From: Xaviernesmea oryzae
Lineage (GTDB): Bacteria > Pseudomonadota > Alphaproteobacteria > Rhizobiales > Rhizobiaceae
Reading direction: 5' to 3'
NCBI RefSeq assembly: GCF_900177415.1
Contig: NZ_FXAF01000006.1
Span: forward strand, 1,512,001-1,576,000
Length of the DNA stretch: 64,000 nt
Part shown: piece by piece, positions 40,794 to 49,830 of the stretch
Layout: each line of letters begins with the position of its first letter
How positions within the stretch are numbered: the first letter of the stretch is position 1
Position numbers and translations under genes: made by a program
Notes under the pieces: model-generated
Database searches by the model: none
What the model was told of the DNA's origin: nothing
The model's input: only the letters and a program-made list of their open reading frames with translations

Positions 40794-41594
40794 ATGCCGG
40801 CTCCGAAGAATCACTTCAAGGCGGCGCTGAAGGCGCACCAGCCGCAGATCGGCCTCTGGCTCAACATGGGCGAGGCGCTGACGGCGGAGATCGCCGGTCA
40901 CGCCGGTTTCGACTGGCTGGTGGTCGACGGCGAGCACGGGCCGAACGATCTTCGCAGCATCCTGTCCCAGCTTCAGGCGCTGGCCGCGTCGCCTTCGGAA
41001 ATCGTCGTGCGACCGCCGGTCGGTGAGACCTGGGTCGTCAAGCAGCTGCTGGATATCGGCGCCCGCACGCTTCTCGTGCCGATGGTTGATTCGGCAAAGC
41101 AGGCGCAGGAACTCGTGCGCGCGGTGCGTTATCCGCCTCAGGGCGTCAGGGGCGTCGGCGCCGCGGTCGCGCGCGCCTCCCGCTTCAACGCCATCCCCGA
41201 TTATGCCGAGACGGCGGCCGACGAGATATGCCTCATCGTGCAGGCGGAAACGATGGCGGCGATCCGCGATCTCGAGAATATCGCCGCGGTCGACGGCGTC
41301 GACGGCATTTTCATCGGCCCTGCCGATCTTTCTGCCGACATGGGCTATCTCGGACGCATGGAGGCGCCCGAGGTGCAGGAGGTGATCGAGAAGGCGATCG
41401 CCACGATCGTCAAGGCCGGCAAGGCTGCGGGCATCCTGACATTCAGCGAATCTCTCAACCGCCACTATCTCGATCTCGGCGCGAGCTTTGTGGCCGTCGG
41501 CGCCGATGTGGCGGAATTCTCCGGTGCGCTCCGTGCGCTCGCCAGCCGCTACGGCCGCGGCGCAGGCGCATTGAAGCCGCGGTCCGGCTATTGA
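40794..41594 (+). CDS. HpcH/HpaI-family class II aldolase
   Basis: 266 residues. GLWLNMGEALTAEIAGHAGF, DWLVVDGEHGPND, LLVPMVDSAKQAQELVRAVR, GVGAAVARAS, and LIVQAETMAAI with IGPADLSADMGY are the conserved blocks of the 2-keto-3-deoxy acid aldolases (HpaI, RhmA, GarL), which split a 2-keto acid into pyruvate plus an aldehyde using a divalent metal held by the Glu and Asp seen here. The substrate is not predictable from sequence. The strong ribosome binding site GAAAGGAAGG supports the start. Confidence 0.93.
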   Translation: MPAPKNHFKAALKAHQPQIGLWLNMGEALTAEIAGHAGFDWLVVDGEHGPNDLRSILSQLQALAASPSEIVVRPPVGETWVVKQLLDIGARTLLVPMVDSAKQAQELVRAVRYPPQGVRGVGAAVARASRFNAIPDYAETAADEICLIVQAETMAAIRDLENIAAVDGVDGIFIGPADLSADMGYLGRMEAPEVQEVIEKAIATIVKAGKAAGILTFSESLNRHYLDLGASFVAVGADVAEFSGALRALASRYGRGAGALKPRSGY

Positions 41595-41773
41595 GGAGCG
41601 CGGCAACCGCATGCTGGGCAGCGCCGGAAAAGCACCGTCGAATCAGGCCCTGAACGCCTGAACCTTCGCTCCTCCCTCCGTTCTGCGCCTCCCGCGCGAT
41701 TCGCGTAAAACTTTGCCGCGCCCGTCACAAAGGCCTTGCATTCAGGGGGGCTCTAACATAGTTAGACCGCGAC

Positions 41774-41864
41774 GGAGAGGTGGCCGAGTGGTCGAAGGCG
41801 CTCCCCTGCTAAGGGAGTATACGTCAAAAGCGTATCGTGGGTTCGAATCCCATCTTCTCCGCCA
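41774..41864 (+). tRNA. tRNA-Ser (anticodon GCT)
   Basis: 91 nt including CCA. The acceptor stem GGAGAGG pairs with CTTCTCC (one G-U), the D arm has GTGGCCGAGTGG, the anticodon stem-loop CTCCCCTGCTAAGGGAG gives GCT, the long variable arm is typical of serine tRNA, the T arm contains GGTTCGAATCC, and the encoded end is GCCA. It decodes AGC/AGU. Confidence 0.96.
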
Positions 41865-42266
41865 TTTCCGGCCCCCAAGCGGCCCTTTCATCCTGCATAC
41901 GACTTCCCGTTTGATTGATCTTGTGCCGTCGCCCCGTTCTCGGAAGAGCCGGCCGGATGCGGCCGCGCGGCGATTGTCCCCGGCAGGGCGGCGCTTGCGC
42001 TAAGTGACTGCCGGATAAGCCCTTTCTTAACAAAGCGTAAAATAAGCTCCGGGGTCGCGAGCCTCTTTGTGTCCTTTCGGCAACAGACTTCTGGGAAGCG
42101 GGTTTCGGAAGCCTGTCCGGTTGAAGTTCCAGATTGCATGGTCATTCGCGTCTTGTATTTTCACATTCGGAAGCGAGGCGGTGGATCGTCCTTCTTCTGG
42201 TAATCGACGGGGATGGGGCAGGGAACGCTGTCCTTCAGCAAAAAGAACCCAAACCCACACGAAACT
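41865..42266. other. intergenic region before first porin
   Basis: About 400 bp between the tRNA and the porin leader hairpin with no gene I support. Longer + strand open frames run into the porin from upstream but carry no family signature. The region probably holds the porin promoter and a long 5' untranslated region; I see no clear -35/-10 pair by eye. Confidence 0.4.
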
Positions 42267-42283
42267 TTTGACTGGAGGTCAAA
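42267..42283 (+). promoter_or_regulatory. Shine-Dalgarno hairpin before porin 1
   Basis: TTTGACTGGAGGTCAAA is a perfect dyad: arms TTTGAC and GTCAAA, loop TGGAG. The GGAGG ribosome binding site is therefore shared between loop and stem, 8 nt before the ATG. The identical sequence precedes porin 2. Confidence 0.6.
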
Positions 42284-42285
42284 TA

Positions 42286-43338
42286 ATGAACATCAAGAGC
42301 CTTCTTCTCGGCTCCGCTGCTGCCCTCGCAGCAGTCTCCGGCGCTCAGGCTGCTGACGCCATCGTAGCTGCCGAGCCGGAGCCGCTTGAATACGTCCGCG
42401 TTTGCGACGCATTCGGCACCGGCTACTTCTACATCCCGGGCACCGAAACCTGCCTCAAGATCGGCGGTTATGTCCGTTACGAGCTCGGCTTTGGCCCGGA
42501 CGCTTATAATCCGGACGGCGCGATCGAGGCGAACAACGAAAGCGACTGGGATTCCTTCGCTCGTGTTCAGCTCGACATAACGGCGAAGAGCGACACCGAG
42601 CTCGGCACTCTTACGGGCCTTGCATCGCTGCGCTGGGAAGCTGGTGCGGACACCACCTTTACCGATAACACCAACACCGTTTACATCAACGAAGCCTACA
42701 TCCAGCTCGGCGGCTTCAAGGTTGGTCGTTACTACAACCCTTGGGATAAGGGCATCAACGGCGAATCTGACTGGAACTCGGCCGCGTCCCCGAGCACGAC
42801 CCGCATGAACTCTGTCGGCTACTTCTACACCGGCGATGCGTTCTCGGCTGGCGTGCAGCTCGACGAGCTTTCTCGTTCAGGCGGGCAGGAACTCGGGCTT
42901 GAAGGTATCGTAACTGCAAAGTTTGGTAGCGTTGCCTTCGACTTGCTTGGTGCTTACGACTTCGGCGCTGAAGAAGGTGCAATTCGTGCCCTTCTCTCCG
43001 CTCCGGTTGGTCCGGGTACCCTCCAGGCTCTTGCCGTATACTCCACCGGTCCTGGCGATACCTATGGCAACGCCTACTATAACCGCGGTGAATGGGCTCT
43101 CGCTGCTTCCTACGCCTTCAAGGCCACGGACAGGCTGACCATCACCCCCGGCGGTACCTATGTCTGGAGCGCTGAGGCTATCGGTGATGATTGGGGCGGC
43201 GACGACGCTTGGCGCGCTGGCGTAACGGTCGATTACACGATCGTTCCGGGCTTTGTCGCCAAGGTCACCGCGAACTACAACGATACGCCGGTTAACGAGT
43301 TCTGGGACGGCTTCGTTCGCCTCGACCGCACGTTCTAA
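42286..43338 (+). CDS. outer-membrane porin, RopA/Omp2b family (copy 1)
   Basis: 350 residues: signal peptide ending AAVSGAQA, then EPEPLEYVRVCDAFGTGYFY and GTETCLKIGGYVRYELGFG, the conserved opening of the alphaproteobacterial porins (two cysteines in this segment). Alternating beta-strands follow, ending in a C-terminal aromatic (LDRTF) for outer-membrane insertion. It forms a general diffusion channel, usually trimeric. It is one of two tandem copies; the first ~75 residues are nearly identical, the outer loops differ. The ATG at 42286 follows the SD hairpin. Confidence 0.95.
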   Translation: MNIKSLLLGSAAALAAVSGAQAADAIVAAEPEPLEYVRVCDAFGTGYFYIPGTETCLKIGGYVRYELGFGPDAYNPDGAIEANNESDWDSFARVQLDITAKSDTELGTLTGLASLRWEAGADTTFTDNTNTVYINEAYIQLGGFKVGRYYNPWDKGINGESDWNSAASPSTTRMNSVGYFYTGDAFSAGVQLDELSRSGGQELGLEGIVTAKFGSVAFDLLGAYDFGAEEGAIRALLSAPVGPGTLQALAVYSTGPGDTYGNAYYNRGEWALAASYAFKATDRLTITPGGTYVWSAEAIGDDWGGDDAWRAGVTVDYTIVPGFVAKVTANYNDTPVNEFWDGFVRLDRTF

Positions 43339-43345
43339 TGAACTT

Positions 43346-43372
43346 GAGACTCCCCCGGTTCGGGGGAGTCTC
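43346..43372 (+). terminator. hairpin terminator after porin 1
   Basis: A perfect 11-bp stem GAGACTCCCCC / GGGGGAGTCTC with loop GGTTC starts 8 bp after the stop codon. Only a weak T-tract follows, so it may also act as a 3' stabiliser of an abundant mRNA. Confidence 0.7.
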
Positions 43373-43496
43373 TTGATAAAGATGGTTGGCCCACGTGGCC
43401 TCCATATGGGGAGCTGAGACCGGGGGAATTGGCTGCATCTGCGGCCTGCATGTGTTTGATCCTTGTTGGATCGGACGAGACTAGCATTCATGGTAA

Positions 43497-43513
43497 TTTG
43501 ACTGGAGGTCAAA
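43497..43513 (+). promoter_or_regulatory. Shine-Dalgarno hairpin before porin 2
   Basis: It is an exact copy of the 17-base dyad TTTGACTGGAGGTCAAA found before porin 1, four bases before the ATG. The flanking upstream DNA is different between the two genes, so the hairpin itself seems to be kept. Confidence 0.6.
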
Positions 43514-43516
43514 AAG

Positions 43517-44548
43517 ATGAACATTAAGAGCCTTCTTCTCGGTTCTGCTGCGGCCCTCGCGGCAGTATCCGGCGCTCAGGCTGCCGACGCGATTGTCGCC
43601 GCCGAGCCGGAACCCTTGGAATACGTGCGCGTCTGCGATGCTTTCGGCACGGGTTACTTCTACATCCCCGGTACGGAAACCTGCCTCAAGGTCGGCGGTT
43701 ATGTCCGCTTTGAGGTTGGTTTCGGCCCGGGCGCATATCAGGTGACCAACGGTGCTGGTGTCGTCACCGGTAACAGCGACTGGGATACCTACACCCGCGC
43801 CCAGCTCGACTTCACGGCCAAGAGCGACACCGAACTCGGTACGCTGACCTCGGTTGCCTCGGTGCGTTTCGAGTATGGTGATGACACCGTATTTACCTCG
43901 AACTCGAACGACGTTTACATCAACGAAGCATCTATTCAGCTTGGCGGCTTCAAGATCGGTCGTTGGCTGAACTGGTGGGATGAATACGATCTCCCGGGCG
44001 AACTCGACAACCTCGGCTCCCTGCGTCTGAACTCGATTCAGTACATGTACACCAGCGATGCGTTCTTCGCCGGTATCCAGGCAGACGAGCTGTCGTATTC
44101 GGGCGGCAATGGTGTCGGTATCGAAGCGATCGCACAGGCTTCCTTTGGCCCTGCGACCCTTCAGATCCTCGGCTCCTACGATTTGGAAACTGACGACGGT
44201 GCGATCCGCGGTATCGGCAGCGTCGCCATCGGCCCGGGCACGTTCTACCTGTCAGGTTTGTACTCGACGGGTAGAAACGCCTACTACGACGTCGGCGAAG
44301 CAACCGTTGCTGTCGCCTATGCCTGGAAGGCCACCGACAAGCTGGAAATCATTCCGGAAGCCCAGTACATCTGGAACACGGAACTCGTCGGCGATGACTT
44401 CGGCGGCGACGACGCTTGGGGTGTTGGCGTAACCGTCAACTACGAGATCGTCGAAAACTTCGCTGCCAAGGTTGCTGTCAACTATCAGGAAGTTGGCGAC
44501 GACGACGGCACCGTACAGGGCATCGTCCGCCTGCAGCGCAACTTCTAA
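43517..44548 (+). CDS. outer-membrane porin, RopA/Omp2b family (copy 2)
   Basis: 343 residues. The signal peptide and first mature segment match copy 1 almost exactly (same CDAFGTGYFY and GTETCLKVGGYVRFE blocks). The middle region, with external loops such as GNSDWDTYTRAQLDF and DEYDLPGELDNLGSL, is diverged, and the end RLQRNF again closes with phenylalanine. Two tandem porins with one conserved leader suggest duplication followed by loop diversification, possibly to change permeability or phage recognition. Confidence 0.95.
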   Translation: MNIKSLLLGSAAALAAVSGAQAADAIVAAEPEPLEYVRVCDAFGTGYFYIPGTETCLKVGGYVRFEVGFGPGAYQVTNGAGVVTGNSDWDTYTRAQLDFTAKSDTELGTLTSVASVRFEYGDDTVFTSNSNDVYINEASIQLGGFKIGRWLNWWDEYDLPGELDNLGSLRLNSIQYMYTSDAFFAGIQADELSYSGGNGVGIEAIAQASFGPATLQILGSYDLETDDGAIRGIGSVAIGPGTFYLSGLYSTGRNAYYDVGEATVAVAYAWKATDKLEIIPEAQYIWNTELVGDDFGGDDAWGVGVTVNYEIVENFAAKVAVNYQEVGDDDGTVQGIVRLQRNF

Positions 44549-44572
44549 TCCGATCTGATCGGATTGAGTTCG

Positions 44573-44606
44573 GAAGCCCGGCCTTTGCGCCGGGCTTCTT
44601 GTTTTT
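44573..44606 (+). terminator. intrinsic terminator after porin 2
   Basis: GAAGCCCGG pairs with CCGGGCTTC (9 bp) and is followed by TTGTTTTT, a textbook rho-independent terminator 25 bp after the stop codon. Confidence 0.88.
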
Positions 44607-44864
44607 GAAGATGACGATGGGGAGCTGCCGGAGCATTGCTGACGCGCAGAGGAATGCCCGGAAACGTCCGCATGACCTTCCCGGCAGACAAAGCAACTCT
44701 CTGATGGAGCGGCGCGAAAGCCGGGTCCGATATCGGCGCTGGGGTCGGGTCGCGGCCGCATTGGCAACGTGGCTTGGAAGAGGCGTCACCGACCGGTTCG
44801 TGCGGGATGAACGGCTGCCGCACCGCTTCACAGGTCACGGAGATCGGCGTGCGCTAAAGCGTAG

Positions 44865-46952
44865 TTACTGGCGCCCAAGCCGCAGGTCTGTCTCGATGTC
44901 GGCTTTCTGGCCGAGTCGGACCTTGTAGACCTGATAATTCTCCATCACCCGTTGAACGTAGTTGCGGGTTTCGGGGAAGGGGATGCGCTCGATCCAGTCC
45001 ACCACCTCGTCGAGGGATTTGCCGCGGGGGTCGCCATAACGGGCGATCCACTCGGGCACCCGGCGCGGCCCGGCATTATAGGCGATGAAGGTGAGGATAT
45101 AGGAGCCCCCGAACCGGTCGATCTGTTCGCCGAGGTAGTGCGCGCCGAGCGTGGCGTTGTAGCCCGCATCCGTCGTCAGCCGCGCTGCGGCGTAGGTGAG
45201 GCCGTGGCGCTTGGCGACGCCCTGGGCGGTGCCGGGCAGGAGCTGCAGCAGGCCGCGCGCATTGGCCGGCGACACCGCGGCCGGATTGAAGGCGCTCTCC
45301 TGGCGGGCGATGGCATAGGCGAGCGCCTTGCCGGAACCGGCGATATCGGCGCCGGCCGGGATGACGCCGATCGGATAGGCGAGCGCCGCCACCTCGATGC
45401 CGCGGCCGAATGCGGTCTTGCCGATCTGCAGCGAAAGGGCGTGGTTGTCCTTTGCCTCCGCGCGGGCCGCCAGAACGGCGAGTTCGCCGGGACTGGTCAA
45501 TTCTTCCGCGAGCGCCCGGTAGAGCGCTTCGGCGCGCTTGCTGTGGTCCGCCGCCTCGAGGCGGGCGATCGCCCTGACGGCCTCGCGGTTGTCGAAATTC
45601 TGGCGGTCGCCGGCCGTCGGCTTGGGATAGGTGACGTCGAGCGTCTTGACGCCGAGCCGGGCGGCCGCGAGCTGGCCGTAGAACGTGCCGGAATAATGCG
45701 CCGCCTTGGTGAAGAATTCGCGCGCCGTGCCGGGCCCGCCGTCTTCGGCCGCGCGGCCGAGCCAATACCAGGCGCGGGAGGCCGAAAGCGGCCTGTTCGA
45801 TGTATCGAGGAGCTTGCGGAAGTGCTTCTCGGCGGTAGCGGGGTCCCGCAGCGCCCGCAGCGCGTACCAGCCCGCATGGAATTCCGCGTCGACGATGTCG
45901 GTGGAGGAGGTCGCGGCGTAATTGGACACCACCTTGTAGGCGAGCTTGAAATCAGCCTGGTCGGCAAGCCCGCGCGCCACGATGCGCCGCTCGTTCCACC
46001 ATTCGCCCGGATTGACCAGCTTGGCCGTCTCGCGCGGCGCCTTGTCCAGAAGTGCCGCGGCATCGCGATATTTGTCCTGCCGGCGGAGATATTCGATGCG
46101 GGCGAAAAGATAGCCCGCATCGTCTCTCCAGGAGCCGTCGACGGCATTGAGCAGGGCGCCGGCGTCCTTGGCGTTGCCGATCACCGCGGCCCAGGCCTTG
46201 TAGAGCGATTGGGCCTTGCCGAGATCGGCGAAGCGCTTCGCCTGGCCCGCGCGGCTCCGGTACATCAGGTAGTCCATGCGCGCCTTGTGATCGGCAGCGG
46301 AGAAGAGCGCGGAGAATTCGGCGAGGATCTTGTCCTCGGTCTGCTTGTCGAGAGGCTGGGAAATCCAGATCTGGCGGAGCGGGCGGGCCGCCTCGGCACT
46401 CCTGCCGGAGGCCACGAGCGCGCGGGCGAGAATGATCGCGCCTTCCGTCGTTTCCGGCCGGGTGGAGCCGAAGGCGGCGAGCACGGCGGAAGCCGGCGGG
46501 TTTTCCCTGTAAAGGGCGCGTTCGGAATTGGCCCGCAGGCTCTTGAGCCCCGGCCAGCCCTGAAGCTCCTGCTGGGCGGCGGCGATTTCGCCGGAGGGCA
46601 CGCCCGGCGCGCCGGAGGTGGCGATCGCCCAGGTCAGGATATGCCGGTCGAGCGAACCTTCGGCGAGGCCATTGCGGATGGCGAGCGCCTGCGCGATATC
46701 GTTGTCGGAAAGCGCGTCGAGACCCTCCTTGAGCACGACGGCGGGCTGCGGCCGCCCCGTCCGCGGGATCGCCCCCGTGATGTCCGGCACGGGCATCGCC
46801 GCGGGCATCGGGACGGTCGCCGGCCTCTCGGGTCTGACGAACGGCAGCGGCGCGACGCTGTCGGGAAGCGAAGCGGCAAAGCTGCGCACGCTCGCCTCGC
46901 CAAGCCCCAGGGCGACACCCAGGGTCGCAACGATCAGAACGGGCCTGTTCAT
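44865..46952 (-). CDS. soluble lytic murein transglycosylase (Slt70-type)
   Basis: 695 residues with a signal peptide, a Pro-rich linker, a long alpha-helical solenoid (about residues 100-520, the Slt70 ring), and a C-terminal lysozyme-like domain with the catalytic glutamate in ARQESAFNPAAVSPANARG, then LLQLLPGTAQGVA and FIAYNAGPRRVPEW. It cleaves peptidoglycan to anhydro-muropeptides in the periplasm; these products can feed AmpR-type sensing. It is divergent from dapA, an arrangement often seen in rhizobia. Confidence 0.95.
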   Translation of the reverse strand: MNRPVLIVATLGVALGLGEASVRSFAASLPDSVAPLPFVRPERPATVPMPAAMPVPDITGAIPRTGRPQPAVVLKEGLDALSDNDIAQALAIRNGLAEGSLDRHILTWAIATSGAPGVPSGEIAAAQQELQGWPGLKSLRANSERALYRENPPASAVLAAFGSTRPETTEGAIILARALVASGRSAEAARPLRQIWISQPLDKQTEDKILAEFSALFSAADHKARMDYLMYRSRAGQAKRFADLGKAQSLYKAWAAVIGNAKDAGALLNAVDGSWRDDAGYLFARIEYLRRQDKYRDAAALLDKAPRETAKLVNPGEWWNERRIVARGLADQADFKLAYKVVSNYAATSSTDIVDAEFHAGWYALRALRDPATAEKHFRKLLDTSNRPLSASRAWYWLGRAAEDGGPGTAREFFTKAAHYSGTFYGQLAAARLGVKTLDVTYPKPTAGDRQNFDNREAVRAIARLEAADHSKRAEALYRALAEELTSPGELAVLAARAEAKDNHALSLQIGKTAFGRGIEVAALAYPIGVIPAGADIAGSGKALAYAIARQESAFNPAAVSPANARGLLQLLPGTAQGVAKRHGLTYAAARLTTDAGYNATLGAHYLGEQIDRFGGSYILTFIAYNAGPRRVPEWIARYGDPRGKSLDEVVDWIERIPFPETRNYVQRVMENYQVYKVRLGQKADIETDLRLGRQ

Positions 46953-47238
46953 CCGGTAACTCGCGATAAAGATTATTGAACCCCTATTAGCCGTCCGCTG
47001 GATTAATGAAATCTTACCATACTTATGAAAATGCGCGATTTCTTATATGGGATTCCGCATGAAATCCGGTGTCGTCGCGCTTGTCGCCGCTTTCCCTCCG
47101 CTTTATGGTGCGCGACCTGCGAGGCTGTCGGAAAGATGGTCCGCCGCGTTGCGGTCCGGTCCGTCCGAAGTTCCTGGTCGCCTCGATTAATCACGGATTG
47201 CGGCCGAAGCATGAACTGCGGCCGATTGGGAGTTTTGC

Positions 47239-48123
47239 ATGTTCAAGGGATCAATGCCCGCGCTCGTCACCCCCTTCACCGCCGAAGGCGCGGTGGATGA
47301 AGCGGCCTTTGCCGCCCATGTGGAATGGCAGATCGGCGAAGGCAGCAGCGGTCTGGTGCCGGTCGGCACGACCGGTGAATCGCCGACGCTCTCCCATGAC
47401 GAGCACAAGCGCGTCGTGGAACTCTGCATCGAGGTGGCGAAAAAGCGGGTTCCCGTCATTGCCGGCGCCGGCTCCAACAACACCAGGGAAGCGGTCGAAC
47501 TCGCCGTGCATGCGGAAAAGGCCGGCGCCGACGCCGTCCTGGTGGTGACGCCCTATTACAACAAGCCGACCCAGAAGGGCCTGATCGCGCATTTTTCGGC
47601 GATCGCCGAAGCCACGAAGCTGCCGATCATCATCTACAACATCCCGCCGCGCTCCGTCATCGACATGTCGCCGGAAACGATGGGCGCGCTCGTCAGGGCG
47701 CACCGGAACATCGTCGGCGTCAAGGATGCGACCGGCAAGCTGGAGCGCGTCTCGGAGCAGCGCATCACCTGCGGCAAGGATTTCATCCAGCTTTCGGGCG
47801 AGGATGCCACCGCGCTCGGCTTCAATGCGCATGGCGGCGTCGGCTGCATCTCGGTCACGGCCAATGTCGCGCCGCGTCTCTGTGCCGAATTCCAGGCGGC
47901 GACGCTTGCCGGCGATTACGGAAAGGCGCTGGAATACCAGGACCGGCTGATGCCGCTGCACAAGGCGATCTTCATGGAGCCCGGCCTCTGCGGCGCGAAA
48001 TACGGCCTCCACAGGACCCGCGGCATGAACCGCACGGTGCGCTCGCCGCTCATCTCGACGCTGGAACCGGCGACGGAAGCCGCGATCGATGCGGCGCTGC
48101 GTCATGCGGGGCTGTTGAACTGA
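47239..48123 (+). CDS. dapA: 4-hydroxy-tetrahydrodipicolinate synthase
   Basis: 294 residues, the normal DapA length. [17 protein letters not shown] holds the pyruvate carboxylate-binding threonines, [14 protein letters not shown] and IIYNIPPRS the catalytic tyrosine, and [12 protein letters not shown] the Schiff-base lysine. It condenses pyruvate with aspartate semialdehyde, the committing step to lysine and meso-diaminopimelate for the cell wall. GGGAG before the ATG supports the start. Confidence 0.97.
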   Translation: MFKGSMPALVTPFTAEGAVDEAAFAAHVEWQIGEGSSGLVPVGTTGESPTLSHDEHKRVVELCIEVAKKRVPVIAGAGSNNTREAVELAVHAEKAGADAVLVVTPYYNKPTQKGLIAHFSAIAEATKLPIIIYNIPPRSVIDMSPETMGALVRAHRNIVGVKDATGKLERVSEQRITCGKDFIQLSGEDATALGFNAHGGVGCISVTANVAPRLCAEFQAATLAGDYGKALEYQDRLMPLHKAIFMEPGLCGAKYGLHRTRGMNRTVRSPLISTLEPATEAAIDAALRHAGLLN

Positions 48124-48173
48124 GCATTCCGGCAAGGGGGCGGGGGCCGGCATATCTTTGGGCAGTCCGTAAA

Positions 48174-48359
48174 CCCCCCTCTGTCCTGCCGGACATCTCC
48201 CCCACAAGGGGGGAGATCGGATAGTAGCCAATGTCCTGCCCTCGACTCACGTTTTTGGCTGCCGGAGCGGCGTCGAAGGCGGTTGATATTTGGGGAGGCC
48301 GGAGCGTCTTGCCGATCTCCCCCCTTGTGGGGGAGATGTCCGGTAGGACAGAGGGGGGT
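48174..48359. repeat. pair of inverted 47-bp intergenic repeats
   Basis: Copy 1 (48174-48220) and copy 2 (48313-48359) are reverse complements with one mismatch. Each contains its own palindrome of GATCTCCCCCC and GGGGGAGATG type. Together they could form a very long hairpin. The same module occurs at 51336-51383. It fills most of the 404-bp space between dapA and smpB, where no gene is seen. Confidence 0.75.
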
Positions 48360-48527
48360 AATCCGCCGTCGCCGCGCTCTCCGAAATTCCGCCCAAAACC
48401 AAAGACGCAAAAGCTTCACATTTCCCGTCTCGCGCATTAGATAGGACCGGAACCCCGCTCATAGCCCCATCGCTCGGGATTATGGGCGGGGATTTGCTTT
48501 CGATAAAGGGCGGAACGGAATTCGGTC

Positions 48528-49004
48528 ATGGCACCCAAAGGCAGCCAGCGCACGGTGAACAAGATTGTCGCGGAGAACCGCAAGGCCCGCTTCAATTACG
48601 AAATCGTCGATACCTATGAGGCCGGCCTGGTGCTGACGGGGACCGAGGTCAAGTCGCTGCGCGACGGCAAGGCGAATATCGCCGAATCCTACGCGTCCGA
48701 CGAAGGCGACGAGATGTGGCTGATCAATTCGCATCTGCCGGAATATCTCCAGGCCAACCGCTTCAATCACGAGCCGCGCCGTCGCCGCAAGCTTCTTTTG
48801 TCGAAGCGCGAGATCAACCGGCTGCGCGCCGCCATCAATCGCGAAGGCATGACGCTCGTGCCGCTGAAGATCTATTTCAACGACAAGGGCCGTGCCAAGC
48901 TGGAGCTCGCGCTCGCCAAGGGCAAGAAGCTGCACGACAAGCGCGAGACGGAGAAGGAACGCGACTGGAACCGCCAGAAGTCGCGGCTTCTGAAAGCGAA
49001 CTGA
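48528..49004 (+). CDS. smpB: SsrA-binding protein SmpB
   Basis: 158 residues. [40 protein letters not shown] and [12 protein letters not shown] are SmpB signatures, and the basic C-terminal tail ([17 protein letters not shown]) is the part that enters the ribosome's mRNA channel. It delivers tmRNA to stalled ribosomes for rescue. No tmRNA gene is visible nearby. The DUF3830 gene starts 6 bp after the stop, so the genes are likely co-transcribed. Confidence 0.97.
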   Translation: MAPKGSQRTVNKIVAENRKARFNYEIVDTYEAGLVLTGTEVKSLRDGKANIAESYASDEGDEMWLINSHLPEYLQANRFNHEPRRRRKLLLSKREINRLRAAINREGMTLVPLKIYFNDKGRAKLELALAKGKKLHDKRETEKERDWNRQKSRLLKAN

Positions 49005-49010
49005 TCCGGC

Positions 49011-49424
49011 ATGGAGAGCTTGCGCATCACCGTCGGCCCGTTTGCCTTCGTGGCGCGCTTCGAGCGCGAGAAGGCACCGGAAACCTGCCGCATCTTCGAG
49101 ACCTTCCTGCCGTTCCGCAACCAGGTCATCCATTCCCGCTGGAGCGGCGAGGCGGTCTGGGTACCGCTCGGCGATTTTGATTTCGGCGCCGGTTTCGAGA
49201 ACCACACCTGCCACCCCTCGCGCGGCGATATCCTGCTTTATCCGGGAGGCCACAGCGAGACGGAACTGCTGTTTGCCTATGGCAGTTCCTCGTTTGCGAG
49301 CAAGATGGGACCGCTTGCCGGCAACCATTTCCTGACCGTCACCGAAGGCCGCGACCAGCTCGAGGAGATGGGCAGGCTGGTGCTGTGGAAAGGCGCTCAG
49401 GCGATCGGCTTCGAAGCGCTCTGA
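49011..49424 (+). CDS. DUF3830 family protein (cyclophilin-like fold)
   Basis: 137 residues. FVARFEREKAPETCRIFETF and VIHSRWSGEAVWVPLGDF match the DUF3830 family, which is built on a cyclophilin-like barrel; GDILLYPGGHSETELLFAYG is the second conserved block. There is no signal peptide, so it is cytoplasmic. In an operon after smpB. In other bacteria family members lie in purine or amide catabolic clusters; nothing of that kind is seen here, and the function remains unknown. Confidence 0.8.
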   Translation: MESLRITVGPFAFVARFEREKAPETCRIFETFLPFRNQVIHSRWSGEAVWVPLGDFDFGAGFENHTCHPSRGDILLYPGGHSETELLFAYGSSSFASKMGPLAGNHFLTVTEGRDQLEEMGRLVLWKGAQAIGFEAL

Positions 49425-49478
49425 AGAACGGCCGTGAACTTTGCCCTTCGCCATCCGTTGAGAGGGCGGAGGTTGCAT

Positions 49479-49763
49479 ATGGCCTATGCTGATATCATCA
49501 GGGATGCGATCGACCGGCGCAAGGTCCTCGAACTCCGCTACAAGGACGTGGCGCGCAAGGTGCGGCCGCATATCCTGGGTTATGTGGGCGAGGGGGAGCT
49601 GGCCCTGAGCGGCTGGCAGATTTCCGGCACCGGGGCCGGCTGGCGGCTTTTCCATGTGAACGACATCAGCGCGCTCTCCAAGACGGAACAGAGTTTTCAC
49701 GGTACGGCGCGCGGCTATAACCGCAACGATCCGGCCTTCTCCCGCATCATCGACCGCATCTGA
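49479..49763 (+). CDS. stand-alone WYL-like domain protein
   Basis: 94 residues from the ATG at 49479 with GGAGG 8 nt upstream. IRDAIDRRKVLELRYKDVAR, VRPHILGY and WRLFHVNDISALSKTEQSF follow the WYL/Sm-like barrel pattern of ligand-sensing domains that normally sit behind a DNA-binding HTH. Here no HTH is attached. It may be a small nucleic-acid or ligand-binding protein. Similar ~90-residue proteins occur next to toxin or nuclease genes in some genomes. The assignment is by pattern and moderate. Confidence 0.6.
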   Translation: MAYADIIRDAIDRRKVLELRYKDVARKVRPHILGYVGEGELALSGWQISGTGAGWRLFHVNDISALSKTEQSFHGTARGYNRNDPAFSRIIDRI

Positions 49764-49830
49764 AGCGCTGTCTCCAGGAACAAAGTCCGCGGCCGCCCGT
49801 TGGGCTTTCTTCTGTGAACGCGAGCGGGCG

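Noticed and set aside
48124..48527. tmRNA (ssrA) gene next to smpB
   Set aside because: The interval is filled by inverted palindromic repeats. No tRNA-like ends or tag-peptide frame were seen.
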